From the NCBI RefSeq assembly GCF_017876795.1, contig NZ_JAGIOR010000004.1, forward strand, positions 248,001-312,000: a stretch of DNA of 64,000 nt, read 5' to 3'. The stretch's first letter is position 1. Each line of letters opens with the position of its first letter. This document shows, piece after piece, positions 34,992-44,482 of this stretch. This DNA comes from Rhizobium leguminosarum. GTDB lineage: Bacteria; Pseudomonadota; Alphaproteobacteria; Rhizobiales; Rhizobiaceae. A program made the position numbers and the translations under genes. The notes beneath the pieces are model-generated. The model saw only the letters and a list, made by a program, of their open reading frames with translations, was not told where the DNA came from and made no database searches.

Positions 34992-35815
34992 TTGAGGGCT
35001 CCAGAGGTGAGGCCGGATACGATGCGGCGCTGCAAGAGAACGAAGATGGCAAGGATCGGCGTCACATACATCGTGGCGTAGGCCATGATGTTGTTCCACT
35101 CGTTGGTGTTCGGCCCCATGAAGGAATTGAGGCCGACACTGGCCGGCTGAAGCTCAGCCGCCTGGATCATCGACTTCGAATAGACGAATTCGCCGAAGGC
35201 CTGCATGAAGATCAGGATGGCGCTGACGAGGATACCGTTGCGGGCGAGCGGCAGCACGATGTTGAAGAAGGCGCCGACGCGCGAATTGCCATCGACCAGG
35301 GCCGCCTCCTCCAGTTCCTGGGGAACGCTCATGAAGGTGGCGCGCACCAGGATGACGAAGAAAGGCATGCTCTTTGCGGCGACCGCGATAATGACCGCGA
35401 GCCGCGGATAGGACAGCATGCCGATCTGCGAGAAACCGACGAAGATCGGCGTGATCATCAGCGATGCCGGCAGAACCTGCAGCATCAGGATCAGAAACAG
35501 ACCAATATCCACCCAGACATTGCGGTATCTGGCGAGCACATAGGCGCAACCGACGCCCAGCAGCGCGATGAGCGCCATTGAGCCGAGCGCAATGACCAGG
35601 GAATTCCAGAGATAGCGGCCCATGTCGCGGCTTTCCCAGACATAGGTATAGGTGCGCCATTGCGGGGCGGTCGGCCAGAAGCTCGGCGGTGTGGCGAACA
35701 TCTCCGAGCCGCTTTTGAGCGCAGTGATGTACATCCAGTAGAGCGGGAAGAGATAGATCGCCGCCATGACGATCGAGATTGCCAGCATCAGGCGGTCGCG
35801 GTTCGTCGTAATCAT
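34988..35815 (-). CDS. CUT1 sugar ABC transporter permease (MalG family)
   Basis: A 275-residue permease with six membrane segments, the first at residues 8-28. The EAA loop reads EAALVDGNSRVGAFFNIVLPLARNG, normal for MalG proteins. Its start overlaps the MalF-type permease stop and its end overlaps the ATPase start, each by four bases, so the three products are translationally coupled. Confidence 0.93.
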   Translation of the reverse strand: MITTNRDRLMLAISIVMAAIYLFPLYWMYITALKSGSEMFATPPSFWPTAPQWRTYTYVWESRDMGRYLWNSLVIALGSMALIALLGVGCAYVLARYRNVWVDIGLFLILMLQVLPASLMITPIFVGFSQIGMLSYPRLAVIIAVAAKSMPFFVILVRATFMSVPQELEEAALVDGNSRVGAFFNIVLPLARNGILVSAILIFMQAFGEFVYSKSMIQAAELQPASVGLNSFMGPNTNEWNNIMAYATMYVTPILAIFVLLQRRIVSGLTSGALK

Positions 35816-36714
35816 CCCCGCACCTCGTGGCGTGTGGACCGGACGTAGACGACGGACGCGAACATGACGAAGACGATCATGATGACGGAGATCGTCGCGC
35901 CCTTGGCGAAGTCGTATTGCCGGAAGGAGAGATCCCAGGCCCAGTATTGCGTGACGTTCGACGAATTGTTCGGTCCGCCGGACGTGATCGCGGCAAAGAG
36001 GTCGAACTGCTGCAGCGTAAAGATCAGACCGAGCGAGATGATGGCGCCGATGGTCGAGCGCATCATCGGCAGCGTGATCGTCCAGAAGCGCTGCCAGACA
36101 TTGGCGCCGTCGAGTTCGGCCGCTTCGAAGAGATCGGCCGGAATACCGGCAAGACCGACGGACAGAAGGATCATGTTGAACGAGCTGCCGAGCCAGACAT
36201 TGGCGATGATCACCGCATAAAGCGAAAAATGCGGGTCCGAGCGCCAGAAGATGTTGCCGGAGATGATGCCGCTTTCCCTGAGGATGAAATTCAGCACGCC
36301 GAAATCACCAGAGAGAATCCAGTTCCAGATGGCGCCGACGACGAGACCGGGCATTACCCAGGAGACGAGGAACAGGCCGCGCATCCACGAGGCGCCGGGA
36401 AAGTTGACCCAGAAGAACAGCGCCAGGCCGAAGCCGATCAGGAATTGCCCGGCGATGGAGCCGGTGACGAAGATGACAGTGTTATAGAGGATCGGCAGCG
36501 TTTCCGGCTGCGCGAAGAGGTCGGTATAATTCTTGAAGCCGACGAAAGGACGCGAGAAGGTCCCGAGGCTGAACATGTCGACCTCCTGGAAGCTCATCAC
36601 CACATTGTAGATAAGCGGCAGGCCCGCCATCAGGAACAGAAAGCCGAGCGGGAAAGCGACGAGCACGATATCGAAACCGCGGCCGTCCCTGACGCTCATC
36701 AGGATCCTCTTCAT
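35812..36714 (-). CDS. CUT1 sugar ABC transporter permease (MalF family)
   Basis: A 300-residue permease with six membrane segments and the EAA loop EAAELDGANVWQRFWTITLPMMRS. It lacks the large periplasmic insertion of enteric MalF. ATG 36714 has GGAGGA four bases upstream and begins at a typical short cytoplasmic lead; the frame is open to 36864 without homology. It is separated from the binding-protein gene by 191 bases that carry two inverted repeats. Confidence 0.92.
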   Translation of the reverse strand: MKRILMSVRDGRGFDIVLVAFPLGFLFLMAGLPLIYNVVMSFQEVDMFSLGTFSRPFVGFKNYTDLFAQPETLPILYNTVIFVTGSIAGQFLIGFGLALFFWVNFPGASWMRGLFLVSWVMPGLVVGAIWNWILSGDFGVLNFILRESGIISGNIFWRSDPHFSLYAVIIANVWLGSSFNMILLSVGLAGIPADLFEAAELDGANVWQRFWTITLPMMRSTIGAIISLGLIFTLQQFDLFAAITSGGPNNSSNVTQYWAWDLSFRQYDFAKGATISVIMIVFVMFASVVYVRSTRHEVRG

Positions 36715-36789
36715 GCGTCCTCCGATGTTCCGAACGGGGCCGCCTGACGCATGATGCGGAAGACGGCCCCTGCCGGGAGGAAAGAGTTG

Positions 36790-36850
36790 GATGGCATGTG
36801 CCATCGATGGATGATTTTGGTTTCCTCTTCTCCCCAGCGGAGAGAAGAGG
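36790..36850. other. Two inverted repeats between binding-protein and permease genes
   Basis: GATGGCA-TG-TGCCATC (36790-36805) and CCTCTTCTC / GAGAAGAGG with a nine-base loop (36824-36850). They lie in the 191-base gap after the CUT1 binding-protein stop. They could stabilise the binding-protein mRNA and lower permease expression. The second resembles palindromic units scattered in rhizobial intergenic regions, but that was not checked. Confidence 0.6.
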
Positions 36851-36905
36851 GAGCAAGGAGCCAACCCGGCCCTTCGCTTTCGCTTCGGCTATGCCGAACC
36901 GCTCC

Positions 36906-38138
36906 TTAGCCAAGCACAGCCTTGATCTTGTCCGCTGCCTGGTCGAGTGCGTCCTTCGGGCTCATCTGGCCGGTCAGCGCTGCCTGGATGGCGTCCTGGA
37001 TCGCCTTGGAGATCTTCGGCCATTGCGGATGCGGGCCGCGCGGCTTGGCGTATTTCAGCTGTTCGAGGAACACCTTGAGGGCGGCATCCTTCAGCGGCTG
37101 GCCGCTCTCGGGGATCGAGATGTCGGAACGGGCCGGAAGCTGGCCGAAATTCTTGAACATCTTGTCGTCCTGCGAGGCGAAATATTCGAGCGCCTTGAAG
37201 GCTTCGGCCGGATGTTTGCTGGTGGCAAAGATCGCCCAGTTGAAGTCGCCCATGGCCGACGAACGTTCAGCTCCTTCCTTTGGAACCGGAAGCAGGGTAA
37301 CGCCCCAGTCGAATTTCGCTTCCTGCGTCATGCGGTCGAGTTCCCAGGGACCCGAGATCGCCATTGCCGCATTGCCTGAGTTGAAGGTGCCGGTCGAATC
37401 CCACTGGCCGCGCGTCAGCGTATCGGGAGACGCGAGCTTCTCGTCCATGATCGTCTTCCAGATCCCGAGCGCCTTCACCGCGCCGTCGGCATTGATGTGC
37501 TGATAGCCGCCGCCGCCCATCTGGGCCCAGGGAAGGAACTGGAAGGTGCCCTCCTCGTTGGCCTTGGCCGAGAAGGCCAGACCATAGACGTTCTTGGCGG
37601 GGTCGGTCAGCTTGCGCGCATCCTCGACCAGTTCGTCCCAGGTCTGCGGCGGCTTGTTCGGGTCGAGGCCCTTGGCCTTGAACATGTACTTGTTGTAGTA
37701 GAGCGCTATCGTGTTCGTCGCCTTCGGCACGCCAAAATACTTGCCGTCCCATTCCACTGACTTCAGCGGTCCGGGGAAATAATTATCCGGCTTGATGACG
37801 GTCGACTTGGCGATCATGTCGGTCAGGTCGAGGAAGGCGCCGCGCGATGAAAAGAGCGCGTGCTCCGGATTGTCGACGGCGATGATATCGGGCGCCTGGC
37901 CGGTGGCGTAGGCGCGCATCGCCTCGGTGACGACGTCGTCGAACTGGATCAGCCGATACTCGATCTTGATGCCGTTGTTCTGGGCGTTGAACTCCTTGAC
38001 GAGGTTCGGCGCCGGCTGGGTGTCCTTATCCAGCGACCAGAGCGTCAGGGTGACATCCTCGGCCTTGGCCGAAAGGCCAAACAGCGAGACGCCTGCAAGC
38101 GCCAGAGCGCCGAGAATTGCATATTTACGGATAGCCAT
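36906..38138 (-). CDS. CUT1 sugar-binding protein (family 1 extracellular solute-binding)
   Basis: A 410-residue receptor of the MalE/UgpB type. A Sec signal peptide is clear ([25 protein letters not shown], cleavage before EDVT). Mature-protein landmarks are [51 protein letters not shown] and [15 protein letters not shown] 38138 has AGGAGGAGAA upstream. The sugar isomerase gene lies 61 bases before it. It probably takes up a mono- or oligosaccharide or glycoside. Confidence 0.93.
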   Translation of the reverse strand: MAIRKYAILGALALAGVSLFGLSAKAEDVTLTLWSLDKDTQPAPNLVKEFNAQNNGIKIEYRLIQFDDVVTEAMRAYATGQAPDIIAVDNPEHALFSSRGAFLDLTDMIAKSTVIKPDNYFPGPLKSVEWDGKYFGVPKATNTIALYYNKYMFKAKGLDPNKPPQTWDELVEDARKLTDPAKNVYGLAFSAKANEEGTFQFLPWAQMGGGGYQHINADGAVKALGIWKTIMDEKLASPDTLTRGQWDSTGTFNSGNAAMAISGPWELDRMTQEAKFDWGVTLLPVPKEGAERSSAMGDFNWAIFATSKHPAEAFKALEYFASQDDKMFKNFGQLPARSDISIPESGQPLKDAALKVFLEQLKYAKPRGPHPQWPKISKAIQDAIQAALTGQMSPKDALDQAADKIKAVLG

Positions 38139-38162
38139 GGTTCTCCTCCTTTGGGTTATCCC

Positions 38163-38193
38163 CGTTTCCGGCAATTCCTCCTTGCCGGAAACG
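38163..38193. other. Perfect 12-base stem-loop ahead of the CUT1 binding-protein gene
   Basis: CGTTTCCGGCAA / TTGCCGGAAACG with a seven-base loop. It stands between the isomerase stop and the binding-protein start. On the minus strand the loop reads GGAGGAA, a Shine-Dalgarno-like sequence; the functional AGGAGG lies further on, just before the ATG. Possible attenuator or RNA processing site. Confidence 0.65.
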
Positions 38194-38199
38194 ATATTA

Positions 38200-39102
38200 T
38201 CAGACCGGGTCGACGACGAATTCGCCGCCCCGGGCATGCTTGAGGTGGTTCAGCGCATAGACCTGGCCGGTCATTTCAAGCGCGTCGCGATAGACCGGGT
38301 CGTGCCAGCCTTCGATATCGATCGAACCGGACCAGCCGGCCAGGCGCAGCTCGGAAATGATGTCGGACCAGTTGCTGTCGCCGAAGCCCGGCGTGCGCAT
38401 GAAGACGAATTTCTCTTTGCCGAAGATCCCGTGTTCCTTGATGACCTCCCAGCGGATGGTCGCGTCCTTGCCGTGGACGTGGAAGAACTTGTGCGCCCAT
38501 TTGCGGATCTGCGGCAACGGGTCGATCAGATAGACCATCTGATGGCACGGTTCCCATTCCAGCCCGATATTGTCGTCCGGCGTCTCGTTGAACATCAATT
38601 CCCAGGCATCGGGATTGTGGGCGATGTTCCAGTCGCCGCTTGCCCAGTTGCCGTCCATGGCGCAATTCTCGAAGGCGATCTTGATGCCCTTGTCGGCCGC
38701 CCGTTTGGCGAGCTCGCTCCAGACCTGCTTGTAGCGAGCCAGGCTATCGGTCAGCGGTTTGCCGCGGATGCGGCCGGTGAAGCCGGCAACGCAAGTGGCG
38801 CCGAAATGATGGGCATTGTCGATGCAGTCTTTCCAGCCCTGCAGCGTCTCCAAGTCGATTGCGGTCTCTTCCAGCGGATTGCCGAACATGCCGAGCGTCG
38901 AGATGGTGATGTCGCGGTCGCCGATCGCGTCGAGGCAGCGCTTGCCGAGCTCGGAAAGGTCCTGACCCTTGGTCGTCTGCCAGAAGAAGGGTTCGAAGCT
39001 TTCGAAGCCCATGTCGGCGATTTCGCCGATGCGCTGGGCGGTATCGCCCTTGTTGCCGCTGACCATGGTGCCGATGCGAATGGATTTTGCAGGGTTGCTC
39101 AC
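38200..39102 (-). CDS. Sugar phosphate isomerase/epimerase family protein (xylose isomerase-like barrel)
   Basis: A 300-residue TIM-barrel protein of the AP-endonuclease-2/xylose-isomerase-like family. Metal-binding residues are visible: Glu in [12 protein letters not shown], Glu in [11 protein letters not shown], His in [10 protein letters not shown] and Glu in [11 protein letters not shown]. Enzymes of this family isomerise or epimerise keto-sugars and 3-keto-glycosides. Together with the dehydrogenase 11 bases upstream it suggests oxidation of a sugar followed by isomerisation or cleavage. Substrate unknown. Confidence 0.87.
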   Translation of the reverse strand: MSNPAKSIRIGTMVSGNKGDTAQRIGEIADMGFESFEPFFWQTTKGQDLSELGKRCLDAIGDRDITISTLGMFGNPLEETAIDLETLQGWKDCIDNAHHFGATCVAGFTGRIRGKPLTDSLARYKQVWSELAKRAADKGIKIAFENCAMDGNWASGDWNIAHNPDAWELMFNETPDDNIGLEWEPCHQMVYLIDPLPQIRKWAHKFFHVHGKDATIRWEVIKEHGIFGKEKFVFMRTPGFGDSNWSDIISELRLAGWSGSIDIEGWHDPVYRDALEMTGQVYALNHLKHARGGEFVVDPV

Positions 39103-39113
39103 GTCACTTGATC

Positions 39114-40148
39114 CTATGCTGAAATTTCGATGCGCTTGCCGGTCTTGGCGCTTTCGATCGCACCGAAGACCATGGCGAGGCTTCTGATATTGTCGGAATT
39201 GACCGTTTCGGGCTGTTTGCCAGTGCGGATCGCCGCGATGAAATCGGCGATGACGCTGGCGTGGCCGTGGGTTTCCGCGTCATGCTCCGGGCCGGGAACG
39301 TTTACGGAAGCAGAGCCGCGCAACAGGCCGGGCTCTTCGCCCGCAACCGTCGCCTTGAAACTCTCCTCGCCGTCCCAGGTGAGCATTCCCTTCGAGCCGA
39401 CGAGACGCCACTGGCTTTCCCAACTGGTGCGCTCGCCCTCGGCGCACCAGGAGCCGCGATAGGTGAAGACGATGTCGTCGGAAAATTCGAAGATGGCATT
39501 GGCCGAGGCGCCGTGCCAGTACCAAGACCCCTTCGGATTACGCTCGACGCAATAGACGGCGAGCGGCTTCCTGTCGGCGACGTAACGGGCGGCATCGAAG
39601 GTGTGGATCGCCATGTCGAGAAGCAGGACATTGTCCATCTCTTCGCGGAAGCCGCCGAAATGCGGTGCGAGGAAGAAGTCGCAATGGATGCCGGTGAGCT
39701 CGCCGATCGCGCCGCTATCGACGAAACGGCGCAGGCGCCTGACGCCCGAGATGAAACGGCGATTCTGGATGACCGCATGGATGCGGCCGGTTTCTGCGGC
39801 GAGATCGATCAGCGCAGCCCCTTCGGCGAGCGACGCGGCCATCGGCTTTTCGCTGAGCACATGGCAGCCGGTCTTGAGCGCCGTCGAAACGACATCGTGA
39901 CGGGCGGATGGAATGACGATGTCGAAGACCAGATCGGCCTTCGTGGCAGCGATGACCTCAGACAGGTCCGAACCGATCACAGCGCCCTTAAGACCGAACT
40001 CGGCGGCGAGCTTTTCCGCTGTCTCCCGGTTGAGGTCGACGAGGCCGACGATGGTGATGGATTCGGCTAGAGCAGAGTTGGAAGCGATGGCGCGCAACCA
40101 ACCTTTGGACATAGCTCCGCACCCGCACAAAATGGCACTAAATTTCAC
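39114..40148 (-). CDS. Gfo/Idh/MocA-family sugar dehydrogenase
   Basis: A 344-residue NAD(P)-dependent oxidoreductase. The N-terminal Rossmann fold begins KFSAILCGCGAMSKGW, the catalytic Glu-Lys-Pro is in HVLSEKPMA, and LLDMAIHTFDAARYV supplies the conserved Asp/His of the C-terminal domain. GTG 40148 is chosen as start: GGAGG lies seven bases upstream and the strand begins there, while the frame's ATG at 40238 lies before the operator and promoter. It is the first gene of the six-gene CUT1 operon and divergent from a LacI gene. It probably oxidises the imported sugar or a derivative such as a glycoside or inositol-like polyol. Confidence 0.87.
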   Translation of the reverse strand: MKFSAILCGCGAMSKGWLRAIASNSALAESITIVGLVDLNRETAEKLAAEFGLKGAVIGSDLSEVIAATKADLVFDIVIPSARHDVVSTALKTGCHVLSEKPMAASLAEGAALIDLAAETGRIHAVIQNRRFISGVRRLRRFVDSGAIGELTGIHCDFFLAPHFGGFREEMDNVLLLDMAIHTFDAARYVADRKPLAVYCVERNPKGSWYWHGASANAIFEFSDDIVFTYRGSWCAEGERTSWESQWRLVGSKGMLTWDGEESFKATVAGEEPGLLRGSASVNVPGPEHDAETHGHASVIADFIAAIRTGKQPETVNSDNIRSLAMVFGAIESAKTGKRIEISA

Positions 40149-40194
40149 GATTTCCTCCAGGGAATGGCGCCAACTCTCCTGGTGACACGCACTC

Positions 40195-40208
40195 CGTAAA
40201 CGTTTACG
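40195..40208. promoter_or_regulatory. LacI-type operator between divergent genes
   Basis: Perfect palindrome CGTAAACGTTTACG. On the minus strand it lies just downstream of a TTGACA (-35, 40238-40233) with a weak CACCAT at 17-base spacing (40215-40210), so repressor binding would block transcription of the dehydrogenase-led operon. The divergent gene encodes a LacI-family protein, the likely ligand. Confidence 0.85.
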
Positions 40209-40362
40209 AATGGTGGCGGAAACACTTTGCGATGTCAATAGACGCCAAATGCGAAATTTCGGACCCGGATCCGAATGGATCTAAATCAGAGAAGGAGAGC
40301 AGGATGCCGTCCGAAAACCGCGCGCAGTTTTCGGCGTCATGCTCCAGGGAAAATCAACAGCC

Positions 40363-41457
40363 ATGAAGGGCATTCGCCAGCTTGCCGAACACTTGGATAT
40401 TTCGATCGGCACGGTCTCCCGGGCGCTGAATGGCAAGCCTGATGTCAACGAGGAAACGCGGCGGCGCGTGCTCGCAGCAGCCGAGGAACTCGGCTACGTC
40501 GCCAACCAGTCGGGACGGAGCCTCAGGCAGGGTGAGACGAAGGTCATCGGGTTGATGATCGAATCCAGCACCGAGGCGGTCGAAAATGCCGACAACTTCT
40601 TCCTCGGCGTCACCAGCGGCCTACAGAGTGTCTTTGCCCGCCACAAGCTCGACCTTATCATGCTGCCCTGCCCCAGTGATGAGGACCCGCACGAATATCT
40701 GAAGCGCATGGTGGCGCGGCGCATCGTCGACGCGATGATCATCTCGGAAACCCAGCGCATCGACCGGCGCATCGACCTTCTGTCGCGCGCGAAGATCCCC
40801 TTTGTCGCGCTCGGCCGCAGCCTTTCGGCAAGCAACTCCGCATGGATCGATCTCGATTTCGAAGGTGTCGCCAACCGTGCGGTCGAACGGCTGATCGCGC
40901 GCGGCCATCGCCGGATTGCGATCACCGCGCCGTCGAGTGAGGTCAATCTCGGATATGTCTTTCTCGATGGTTATCGCCGCGCGCTCGAGCGGCACGATAT
41001 TCCGTTCGATCCGTCGCTCGTCATCCGCGTCAAATCGAGCGAACAGGGCGGCTATCAGGCAGCCCATGAACTGCTTCTGCTCGAAGAGCGGCCGACGGCT
41101 GTCATCCTGATTTATGAGCTGATGGCGATCGGTCTTTACCGCCGCCTGATGGAATCGGGCGTCATGCCGGGCCGCGACCTCGCGGTGATCGGCTTCCGTG
41201 ACGCCCCGCGCGCCAGGTTCCTGCAGCCGTCGCTCAGCTGTTTCCGCATGTCGCTGTACGATCTCGGCGTCGAACTCGGCCGGATGCTTCTCGCCAACAT
41301 GCCGGCCTATCAAGATTTCTATCCAGGCGACGGCCGCAACATCATCTGGCCCCTCGAACTGATCGTGGGCGAAAGTGACCTGTTCGATCCCAGGACAGGC
41401 GAAAAGGAATTCGAGCCCGAGCGGTTGAGCTTCGACAACAGGACTGTCGAGTTCTGA
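40363..41457 (+). CDS. LacI-family transcriptional regulator of the CUT1 sugar operon
   Basis: A 364-residue regulator. The DNA-binding head is MKGIRQLAEHLDISIGTVSRALNG followed by GYVANQSGRSLRQG; the effector domain starts near residue 55 (TKVIGLMIESS) and contains the usual RGHRRIAITAPSSEVNLGY. The last 30 residues form a charged tail. ATG 40363 starts at the helix-turn-helix; ATG 40339 in frame would add eight residues. It is divergent from the dehydrogenase gene and probably controls that operon through the palindrome between them. Confidence 0.9.
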   Translation: MKGIRQLAEHLDISIGTVSRALNGKPDVNEETRRRVLAAAEELGYVANQSGRSLRQGETKVIGLMIESSTEAVENADNFFLGVTSGLQSVFARHKLDLIMLPCPSDEDPHEYLKRMVARRIVDAMIISETQRIDRRIDLLSRAKIPFVALGRSLSASNSAWIDLDFEGVANRAVERLIARGHRRIAITAPSSEVNLGYVFLDGYRRALERHDIPFDPSLVIRVKSSEQGGYQAAHELLLLEERPTAVILIYELMAIGLYRRLMESGVMPGRDLAVIGFRDAPRARFLQPSLSCFRMSLYDLGVELGRMLLANMPAYQDFYPGDGRNIIWPLELIVGESDLFDPRTGEKEFEPERLSFDNRTVEF

Positions 41458-41523
41458 TGGCACTGCTTCTCGATACCGAATCGTTTTCGCCGCGCGAAGG
41501 GTCGAGTGGCCGGCAGCGACGCC

Positions 41524-42861
41524 TCATGCTCTGGCCGTGAAGAAGCGGTTCTCCGGCCGCGGCAAGCCGAGATGCTCGCGCAGCGTCGTGCCCTCGTATT
41601 CGCTGCGGAAGAGGCCGCGGCGCTGCAGCTCGGGAACCAGCCGTTCTGTGACGTCAAGGAGACCCTGCGGCAGATAGGGGAAGACGATATTGAAACCGTC
41701 CGAGCCTTCCTCCTCCAGCCAGCGTTCCATCTCGTCGGCAATGCTTGCCGGTGTGCCGATGAAGGCAAGGCCGGCATAGCCGCCGTAACGCTGCGCCAAT
41801 TGGCGTACGGTCAGTTTTTCCTCGGCGGCAAGCTTCAATACCTGCGCACGGCCGGTCTTGCTGGCATTGGTGTCGGGAATATCGGCCGGCAGCGGTGCAT
41901 CTGGATCGAAGCCGGAAGCCTCATGGCCGAGCGCGATCGAAAGCGAGGCGATGGCGCTGTCGTAATGTACCAGACTGTCGAGCGTGGCGCGTTTGGCGCG
42001 GGCCTCCTCGACGCTGTCACCGACGATGACGAAGGCGGCGGGCAGGATCTTCAGATGGTCGCGGTTGCGGCCGATAGTTTCCATGCGTCCCTTGATATCG
42101 GCATAGAGCGCCTTGCCGGCGGCAAGATCGCGCGGCGAACAGAAGACCATTTCGGCAGTCTCGGCGGCGAGCTGGCGGCCGGGATCGGACTGGCCGGCCT
42201 GGACGATGACAGGCCAGCCCTGCGGTGGGCGGGCAATATTAAGCGGCCCGCGGACGCTGAGCTCCTCCCCCTTGTGGCCGAGCACATGCATCTTGTCAGG
42301 ATCGAAGAACAGGCCGCTTTCCCGGTCTCGGATGAAAGCATCGTCGGCGAAGCTGTCCCAGAGCCCGGTGACGACATCATAGAATTCCCGGGCGCGATGG
42401 TAACGCTCGCCATGCTCCACATGTTCGTCGAGGCCGAAATTGAGAGCGGCATCGGGGTTCGACGTCGTAACGATGTTCCAGCCGGCGCGGCCGCCGCTGA
42501 TATGATCGAGCGAGGCGAAACGCCGGGCGATATGATAGGGCTCGTCGAAGGTGGTGGAGGCAGTGGCGACAAGGCCGACGCGTTCCGTCACCGCCGCCAG
42601 CGCGGACAATAGCGTGAAGGGCTCGAAAGAGGTGACGGTGTGGCTGCGCCTCAGCGCCTCCACAGGCATGTTGAGTACGGCAAGATGATCGGCCATGAAG
42701 AAGGCGTCGAACTTCGCCCGTTCCAGCGCCTGCGCGAAGGATTTCAGATGGGCGAAATTGAAGTTGGCGTCAGGATAGGAACCGGGATAACGCCACGCGC
42801 CGGTATGCAGGCTGACGGGGCGCATGAAGGCGCCGAGGCGCAACTGCCGTGAACGGGTCAT
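41524..42861 (-). CDS. LLM-class flavin-dependent monooxygenase (NtaA/SnaA/DszA family)
   Basis: A 445-residue bacterial luciferase-like monooxygenase using reduced FMN from a separate reductase. Family blocks: RLGAFMRPVSLHTGAWRYPG, FDAFFMADHLAVLN, RFASLDHISGGRAGWNIVTT, VIVQAGQSDPGRQLAAETAE and SDGFNIVFPYLPQGL. Relatives oxidise nitrilotriacetate, dibenzothiophene sulfone or S-alkyl cysteine derivatives. ATG 42861 has GAGGAAA upstream; the frame is open to 42939 without homology. It is divergent from an SfnB-like flavoprotein gene, consistent with a sulfur (or C-N) scavenging unit. No flavin reductase gene is visible in the window. Confidence 0.9.
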   Translation of the reverse strand: MTRSRQLRLGAFMRPVSLHTGAWRYPGSYPDANFNFAHLKSFAQALERAKFDAFFMADHLAVLNMPVEALRRSHTVTSFEPFTLLSALAAVTERVGLVATASTTFDEPYHIARRFASLDHISGGRAGWNIVTTSNPDAALNFGLDEHVEHGERYHRAREFYDVVTGLWDSFADDAFIRDRESGLFFDPDKMHVLGHKGEELSVRGPLNIARPPQGWPVIVQAGQSDPGRQLAAETAEMVFCSPRDLAAGKALYADIKGRMETIGRNRDHLKILPAAFVIVGDSVEEARAKRATLDSLVHYDSAIASLSIALGHEASGFDPDAPLPADIPDTNASKTGRAQVLKLAAEEKLTVRQLAQRYGGYAGLAFIGTPASIADEMERWLEEEGSDGFNIVFPYLPQGLLDVTERLVPELQRRGLFRSEYEGTTLREHLGLPRPENRFFTARA

Positions 42862-43183
42862 GATTTTCCTCATGGATCGGGCAAGGCGGCCGCCTGCCCC
42901 GCTTTGGGCGTTCTTTCTGGAACCGCTGCGGCGACGCATCGGATATCGGTTACGTAGGAGGTCGACGAATTCAAATCGAGGCCGGCTGGCGTAATTTCCG
43001 GCAGGAATTTCATTGCTTCCATGGCCGCGTTTTCGCGCAAACGCTGGATCGAAACACTAAACGCGGCGGCCGGAAGCTGATTAAGCAAACACTTTTTATT
43101 TTCGATCGCTTCTATAGAATTTGTGCTCTTATCTCGACGCGCGATTTCTTTCACCGATAGGCTCGTCAGAATTGGAGACATCG
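42862..43183. other. Divergent promoter region of 322 bases
   Basis: This lies between the divergent LLM monooxygenase and SfnB-like genes. It is AT-rich around 43085-43135 (AAACACTTTTTATTTTCG, then TTCTATAGAATTTG), where promoters are likely, but no element is certain. A minus-strand frame of about 50 codons (43022 to 42870) ends two codons before the LLM start region and could be a leader peptide; it has no recognisable homology and is not called as a gene. Confidence 0.5.
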
Positions 43184-44401
43184 ATGAATACCGTGCTGAG
43201 GCAAACAGACCAGATCCGGCCCGTGGCCGCCCGTATCGGCAGCGACGAGGAAGCGATCGCAACCGCCCGCAGACTGGCGGCGCAATTTGCCGCGTGCGCC
43301 GCCGAACGCGACGCCGACCGGCTCCTGCCTTTCGCCGAACTCGATTTTCTCGCCCAGTCCGGCCTCCTGGCGATCACCGTGCCCGCGCAACATGGCGGGC
43401 TCGACGTCTCGAATGCCGTGCTTGCCGAGATCACCGCGATCCTGTCGGAGGCGGACAGTTCGATCGGCCAGATCCCACAAAACCATTTCTATATTCTCGA
43501 GGCGCTCAGAACCGACGGCGGCGAGGAGCAGCAGCGTTACTTCTTCGGCCGGGTGCTGGCCGGCGACCGTTTTGGCAATGCACTTTCCGAGCGCGGCACG
43601 AAGACGGTCGGCCATTACAACACGCGCATCACCCGCGATGGCCCGGGTTACCGGATCAACGGCCGCAAATTCTATTCGACTGGTGTGCTCTTCGCCGACT
43701 GGATCACAGTCTTTGCGCTCGATGCGGAGGATCGGCTGACCATGGCCTTCGTGCCGAAGGGCACCGAAGGCGTCGAGGTCGTCGATGACTGGGACGGCTT
43801 CGGCCAGCGCACCACCGGCAGCGGCACGACGATCCTCGACAATGTCTATGTCAGCGCCGATTCCGTGGTCTTCCATCACAAGGGCTTCGAGCGGCCGACG
43901 ACGATCGGCTCCGTCGGCCAGATCATCCATGCCGGCGTCGATCTCGGAATCGCGCGGGCGGCCTTTGCCGAAACGCTGGAGTTCGTCAGGACGAAATCGC
44001 GCCCCTGGATGGATAGCGGCCTTGACCGCGCCTCCGACGATCCGCTGACGATCGCCAAGGTCGGCCAGATCGCCATCCGGCTCGAAGCCGCAACGGCGCT
44101 CGTCGAGCGTGCCGGCCACAAGGTCGATGCCGCGCAGATCGAGACGACGGAGAAAAACGTGGTCGAGGCGACGCTTGCGGTTGCCGCCGCCAAGGTACTG
44201 ACGACCGAGGTGGCGATCGAGGCGGCGAATACGCTCTTCGAGCTTGCCGGAACCTCGTCGGTACAAACAGGCCTCAATCTCGACCGCCACTGGCGCAATG
44301 CCCGCACCCACACGCTGCATGATCCCGTGCGCTGGAAATACCACGTCGTCGGCAATTACCATCTGAATGGGGTCACGCCGCCGAAGAACGGCGCGCTCTG
44401 A
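43184..44401 (+). CDS. SfnB-like acyl-CoA dehydrogenase-fold flavoprotein
   Basis: A 405-residue protein with the acyl-CoA dehydrogenase fold, close to the SfnB/DszC group of sulfur-acquisition flavin monooxygenases. It has LLAITVPAQHGG, EADSSIGQIPQNHFYILEAL, the flavin region GYRINGRKFYSTGVLFADWI and the ending NARTHTLHDPVRWKYHVVGNYHLNG, which is typical of the group. ATG 43184 has TTGGAG upstream. Acyl-CoA dehydrogenases proper have a catalytic Glu that is not evident here. It is divergent from the LLM monooxygenase and convergent with a second protein of the same fold. Confidence 0.87.
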   Translation: MNTVLRQTDQIRPVAARIGSDEEAIATARRLAAQFAACAAERDADRLLPFAELDFLAQSGLLAITVPAQHGGLDVSNAVLAEITAILSEADSSIGQIPQNHFYILEALRTDGGEEQQRYFFGRVLAGDRFGNALSERGTKTVGHYNTRITRDGPGYRINGRKFYSTGVLFADWITVFALDAEDRLTMAFVPKGTEGVEVVDDWDGFGQRTTGSGTTILDNVYVSADSVVFHHKGFERPTTIGSVGQIIHAGVDLGIARAAFAETLEFVRTKSRPWMDSGLDRASDDPLTIAKVGQIAIRLEAATALVERAGHKVDAAQIETTEKNVVEATLAVAAAKVLTTEVAIEAANTLFELAGTSSVQTGLNLDRHWRNARTHTLHDPVRWKYHVVGNYHLNGVTPPKNGAL

Positions 44402-44422
44402 AATTTTCGTTGCTGCCAAACG

Positions 44423-44457
44423 AAAACCCCACCGCCGGTGCCGGCAGTGGGGTTTTT
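44423..44457. terminator. Bidirectional rho-independent terminator
   Basis: AAAACCCCAC / GTGGGGTTTT, ten perfect pairs with a GC-rich loop, with A-run before and T-run after. It lies between the two convergent flavoprotein genes and should serve both. Confidence 0.9.
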
Positions 44458-44482
44458 CATCTTCGATGACAGCGTGGCCGCC

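Noticed and set aside
42870..43262. Open frame of 130 codons, with an inner ATG giving about 50 residues, ahead of the LLM monooxygenase
   Set aside because: No recognised family and no convincing Shine-Dalgarno. It could be a leader peptide, so it is noted in the intergenic entry only.
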